Part shown: piece after piece, positions 6,850-8,811 of the stretch
Layout: every line of letters begins with the position of its first letter
Numbering within the stretch: position 1 is the first letter of the stretch
Assembly (NCBI GenBank): GCA_002396125.1
Contig: DGWL01000026.1
Coordinates: 1-8,811 of the forward strand
Origin: Porphyromonadaceae bacterium UBA4259
GTDB lineage: Bacteria > Bacteroidota > Bacteroidia > Bacteroidales > Muribaculaceae
DNA length: 8,811 bases
Direction: 5' to 3'
Translations under genes and position numbers: made by a program
The notes under the pieces: model-generated
What the model was told of the DNA's origin: nothing
What the model saw: the letters and a program-made list of their open reading frames with translations, nothing else
Database searches by the model: none

Positions 6850-7518
6850 TTACCGCTGCTTCGCGGCCTCAGCCTTGCGTGCTGCGGCCTCACGGTCGAT
6901 TTGGGCGATTGTCTTGCGGAGCTTCTCAAGCTGCGTGTCAAACACCTTGCGGTCAATTCCGGCGCATGTATCAAACCTCTTGTCATAGAGGTTGATAACC
7001 GTCACAGCCTCCTGGCCTTCAACCTTCTTTTGAAACTCCTCGTAGCTTATCTTTCGGTCGACAAGGTCTTGCGCAGCCTTGCGCGCATCGCCGCTGTCCA
7101 ACTTGTAGAGCACAAAATTGGGGGTGTTGAACTTCGACAGTTCCTCATAGCTTGGCTCATCACCCATGCCGTCGATGCTGGTGACGTCGTCGTCGGTATA
7201 AATCACCGAACCTCCCTCGCTGTTGTCGACAGGTGCTGCCATCTCGCCGTCGTCGCCCTCACAAGCCTCGGCGTTGCCATCGTTCTCGGCGATGTAGCGA
7301 TGAGTTTTCTCAAACTCGGAGAACACCGGATAGAACCTTGCGTTAGAGTAGCTGGTAAAAGCTTTCTCATAGGCGTCGTTATCATCCTCACTCTCGATAA
7401 AACTAGCCTTAGCCTCATCGCTCAGAGTGTCGACATAGAGGTAGTCGGGCCCATTGTCACACCCGGTAAAAATCACCATTGCCACAAGCGCGGCAAGCAA
7501 GCTGATATAATGTTTCAT
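6850..7518 (-). CDS. Acidic lipoprotein of unknown family
   Basis: From ATG 7518 the product is 222 residues with a textbook lipoprotein signal, MKHYISLLAALVAMVIFTGC (lipobox FTGC, Cys 20). An upstream in-frame ATG at 7527 would add only MLT and fits less well. After Cys 20 the sequence DNGPD is polar and acidic, as in surface-exported Bacteroidetes lipoproteins, but this is only suggestive. The middle (about 75-125) is rich in Asp, Glu, Gly and Ser with little hydrophobic content and is probably disordered. The flanks look helical, and the C-terminus (about 185-222, LEKLRKTIAQIDREAAARKA) has strong amphipathic, coiled-coil-like character. I do not recognise the family and assign no function. 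It has its own promoter and a strong terminator and stands as a single-gene unit, convergent with the hybrid kinase gene. Confidence 0.82.
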   Translation of the reverse strand: MKHYISLLAALVAMVIFTGCDNGPDYLYVDTLSDEAKASFIESEDDNDAYEKAFTSYSNARFYPVFSEFEKTHRYIAENDGNAEACEGDDGEMAAPVDNSEGGSVIYTDDDVTSIDGMGDEPSYEELSKFNTPNFVLYKLDSGDARKAAQDLVDRKISYEEFQKKVEGQEAVTVINLYDKRFDTCAGIDRKVFDTQLEKLRKTIAQIDREAAARKAEAAKQR

Positions 7519-7555
7519 AGTTAGCATTGTTTTAAATTTCTTTTTTTATAACGTG

Positions 7556-7563
7556 CAAAGATA
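7556..7563 (-). promoter_or_regulatory. -7 promoter element of the acidic lipoprotein gene
   Basis: On the minus strand TATCTTTG (7563-7556) is a perfect TAnnTTTG match 37 bp before the ATG at 7518. No good TTTG lies 19-21 bp upstream, so the -33 half is poor. The short leader is A-rich, typical of Bacteroidetes translation starts that lack a Shine-Dalgarno sequence. Confidence 0.5.
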
Positions 7564-7617
7564 AGAAATATTTTCAAACTACCGCATTGTGACGCAAAAA
7601 GATAACAACAATTAACC

Positions 7618-7632
7618 CAAATGTTTCATTTG
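7618..7632 (-). terminator. Small hairpin after the DUF4369 gene, possible weak terminator
   Basis: CAAATG (7618-7623) and CATTTG (7627-7632) form a perfect 6-bp stem with a 3-nt loop, 25 bases past the stop of the DUF4369 gene. On the minus strand it is followed by GGTTAATTGTTGTTATC, which has T residues but no clean tract. It is the only candidate for ending this transcript before the next promoter. Confidence 0.35.
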
Positions 7633-7656
7633 CACGGGGAGCGTGGCGCGCCTCTC

Positions 7657-8292
7657 TCACTTCATGAGCTGCACCTTGCGCAAACGGGCGGGACGCAAAA
7701 TGCCCACATACCGGTCAAAAATGATGCGCGAGGCGGCGTTGCCGCGATTGATGGCCTCGAGCGTGACGCGCTCAAGCGAGTCGGCAAGCAAACTGTCGCG
7801 CATGGCGAAACGGCGCTCATCGCTCAGGGAGATTATCGAATCGGGTGCCGCTGCGCTGAGGTACTGCGCACGCACAGCACGCCGCATGGCCAATAGAGAG
7901 TTTCGAGCCTTGAGATAGGCCATATACTCATGATTGATGTCGCCGCCACTCACAACAAGGTTGCGAGCACCAATGCCAATAGAGGTCACGCCCTGCTGGA
8001 GCACGAAATAGAAAGGTGTGCTGTCGTTGCTGAACTTGAGCATTGCCACGCATGGCTGTTCAATCTGCCCCTCAATGACAAATGAGCCTGCCACAGTGTC
8101 GCGCGCCACAGTGGCAACGTGACAGATGCGGTTATAGGCATCCTCAAGCAAGAATAACGACACGCTGTCGGTGCCCAGGCTACTGTCAACTTCACACTCC
8201 AGACGATAATGAGTGTGGTCGAGCCGCTCTACACAGCTCACCAGCCCACACACCGCCATTAGCGCAATCACAACTCTGGCAAAACATTTCAT
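7657..8292 (-). CDS. Stand-alone DUF4369 lipoprotein
   Basis: The product is 211 residues, starting with a lipoprotein signal MKCFARVVIALMAVCGLVSC (lipobox LVSC, Cys 20). Residues about 27-121 follow the DUF4369 beta-rich pattern: YRLECEVD, SVSLFLLED, ARDTVAGSFVIEGQIEQPCVAML, then FYFVLQQGVTSIGI and a strand before GGDINHEY. A helical segment (about 122-198) follows, with two short charged stretches, and the chain ends LRPARLRKVQLMK. In Bacteroidetes DUF4369 is usually the N-terminal domain of envelope thiol-disulfide oxidoreductases with a C-terminal TlpA/thioredoxin domain. Here that domain and its CxxC are missing, and the space downstream is too short to hold a frameshifted one. It therefore probably has a binding or structural role in the envelope rather than redox activity. 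It lies 45 nt downstream of the MscS gene on the same strand with no clear promoter between, so cotranscription is likely. Confidence 0.82.
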   Translation of the reverse strand: MKCFARVVIALMAVCGLVSCVERLDHTHYRLECEVDSSLGTDSVSLFLLEDAYNRICHVATVARDTVAGSFVIEGQIEQPCVAMLKFSNDSTPFYFVLQQGVTSIGIGARNLVVSGGDINHEYMAYLKARNSLLAMRRAVRAQYLSAAAPDSIISLSDERRFAMRDSLLADSLERVTLEAINRGNAASRIIFDRYVGILRPARLRKVQLMK

Positions 8293-8337
8293 ATCAAGTT
8301 ATTATTTTAAATCAGGATTTCAATGACTAACACATGA

Positions 8338-8811
8338 TTATTTGTCCAGATGCACATCCACTTGCGGGAACGGGAAGTGCAGGCCATGCTCGGGCAATTG
8401 CTTATAGATGGCCTCGTTGATAGCGTAGAACGCGGGCCAATAGTCGGTGTGCTTAGCCCAGGCGCGCACCACAAGCGTCACCGCACTGTCGTCGAGGCTC
8501 TCAACCGCCACACTCGGTGTGAAGTCGATTTGCGGCATCTTCTCGGCCAGTTCACGCTGCCGTTGCTCACGCCACCGTGCGGCTTTCTGTTGCAGCTGCT
8601 GATGCTTGCGGAATAAGCGCTTGTACCACGACACCGTCTTGTCGTCATCCTCCTGAGTGGAATCTTCCACGGGGGCTGTTGATTTGTGCTCATCCTCGGT
8701 GCCGTGCTTGAGCAGCATATCACAAGCCTCAACAATGTCGAGAATCGTCTTGCGGGCCACATCAACGTCATCGCCATAGCTTATCGCCACACGCCACTCC
8801 ACACGTCGCAC
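8338..8811 (-). CDS. MscS-family mechanosensitive channel, C-terminal part (5' end beyond window)
   Basis: The last 158 codons or so of a minus-strand gene enter from the window edge; the GTG at 8811 is an internal Val, not a start. The sequence matches the cytoplasmic end of MscS-type channels: RRVEWRVAISYGDDVDVARKT at the beginning, a central VAVESLDDSAVTLVVRAWAK (about 101-120), then DYWPAFYAINEAIYKQL and the near-universal ending FPFPQVDVHL. MscS channels sit in the inner membrane and open under membrane tension to release solutes during osmotic downshock; this part builds the cytoplasmic vestibule and its terminal beta-barrel. The pore helices are outside the window. An unusual block of about 60 residues (37-97) separates the first helix from the VAVESLDDS strand, where relatives have about ten residues. 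It is very charged (EDDDK, then a Lys/Arg/Gln-rich helix). Probably cotranscribed with the DUF4369 gene. Confidence 0.9.
   Translation of the reverse strand: MRRVEWRVAISYGDDVDVARKTILDIVEACDMLLKHGTEDEHKSTAPVEDSTQEDDDKTVSWYKRLFRKHQQLQQKAARWREQRQRELAEKMPQIDFTPSVAVESLDDSAVTLVVRAWAKHTDYWPAFYAINEAIYKQLPEHGLHFPFPQVDVHLDK

Noticed and set aside
6901..7524. Plus-strand open frame of 207 codons
   Set aside because: It mirrors the acidic lipoprotein gene on the opposite strand; the minus-strand frame has the lipobox, promoter and terminator.
7645..7652. GGCGCGCC palindrome beyond the DUF4369 stop region
   Set aside because: It overlaps the end of the coding region, has no T-rich tail and no repeated partner, and is most simply a chance GC palindrome.
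7528..7656. Possible frameshifted thioredoxin domain after the DUF4369 gene
   Set aside because: Only about 129 bases separate the two genes and they contain the next gene's promoter; no CxxC-type coding remnant is visible in any frame.
8809..8811. GTG at the window edge as the start of the MscS gene
   Set aside because: The following residues align to the middle of the MscS family (the vestibule domain), so this is an internal Val and the gene continues outside the window.

Overview
The window looks like chromosomal DNA from a Bacteroidales gut-type bacterium (Muribaculaceae- or Prevotella-like; genus not resolvable by eye). The evidence is: Bacteroidetes promoter elements (TTTG, about 20 bp, TAnnTTTG) in front of several genes; no Shine-Dalgarno sequences; a hybrid two-component regulator with the kinase, receiver and AraC parts in one chain; a DUF4369 lipoprotein; and a zinc-free type B ribosomal protein L31. 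No mobile element, tRNA, rRNA, CRISPR array or phage gene was seen.

Layout. Bases 1-676 (minus): a diacylglycerol/lipid kinase of the YegS/DagK type, cut at its 3' end by the window edge. Bases 825-1079 (minus): rpmE2, with its own terminator and promoter. Bases 1080-1270: divergent promoter region. Bases 1271-6737 (plus): a two-gene unit, a large six-hairpin glycosidase-like lipoprotein followed 28 nt later by a TPR-containing hybrid sensor kinase/AraC regulator. Bases 6738-6849: convergent intergenic region with a strong hairpin terminator. Bases 6850-7518 (minus): an acidic lipoprotein of unknown family. Bases 7657-8292 (minus): a stand-alone DUF4369 lipoprotein. Bases 8338-8811 (minus): the C-terminal part of an MscS-type mechanosensitive channel, cut at its 5' end.

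Four of the seven genes carry a lipobox-type signal, so the stretch is rich in envelope proteins. The plus-strand pair is the most coherent unit: a lipoprotein with an (alpha/alpha)6 sugar-hydrolase-like fold, cotranscribed with a membrane sensor whose phosphorelay ends in an AraC DNA-binding domain. This resembles the regulatory arm of a polysaccharide utilisation locus, but no susC/susD pair is in view and the sensor domain is TPR rather than the usual beta-propeller. The mscS and DUF4369 genes are probably one transcript.

I found no clearly new defence, mobile or biosynthetic system. The points worth a second look are the divergent active-site region of the glycosidase-like protein, the lipobox on the hybrid kinase, a large charged insert in the MscS C-terminal domain, the near-leaderless promoters, and a palindrome directly upstream of rpmE2.
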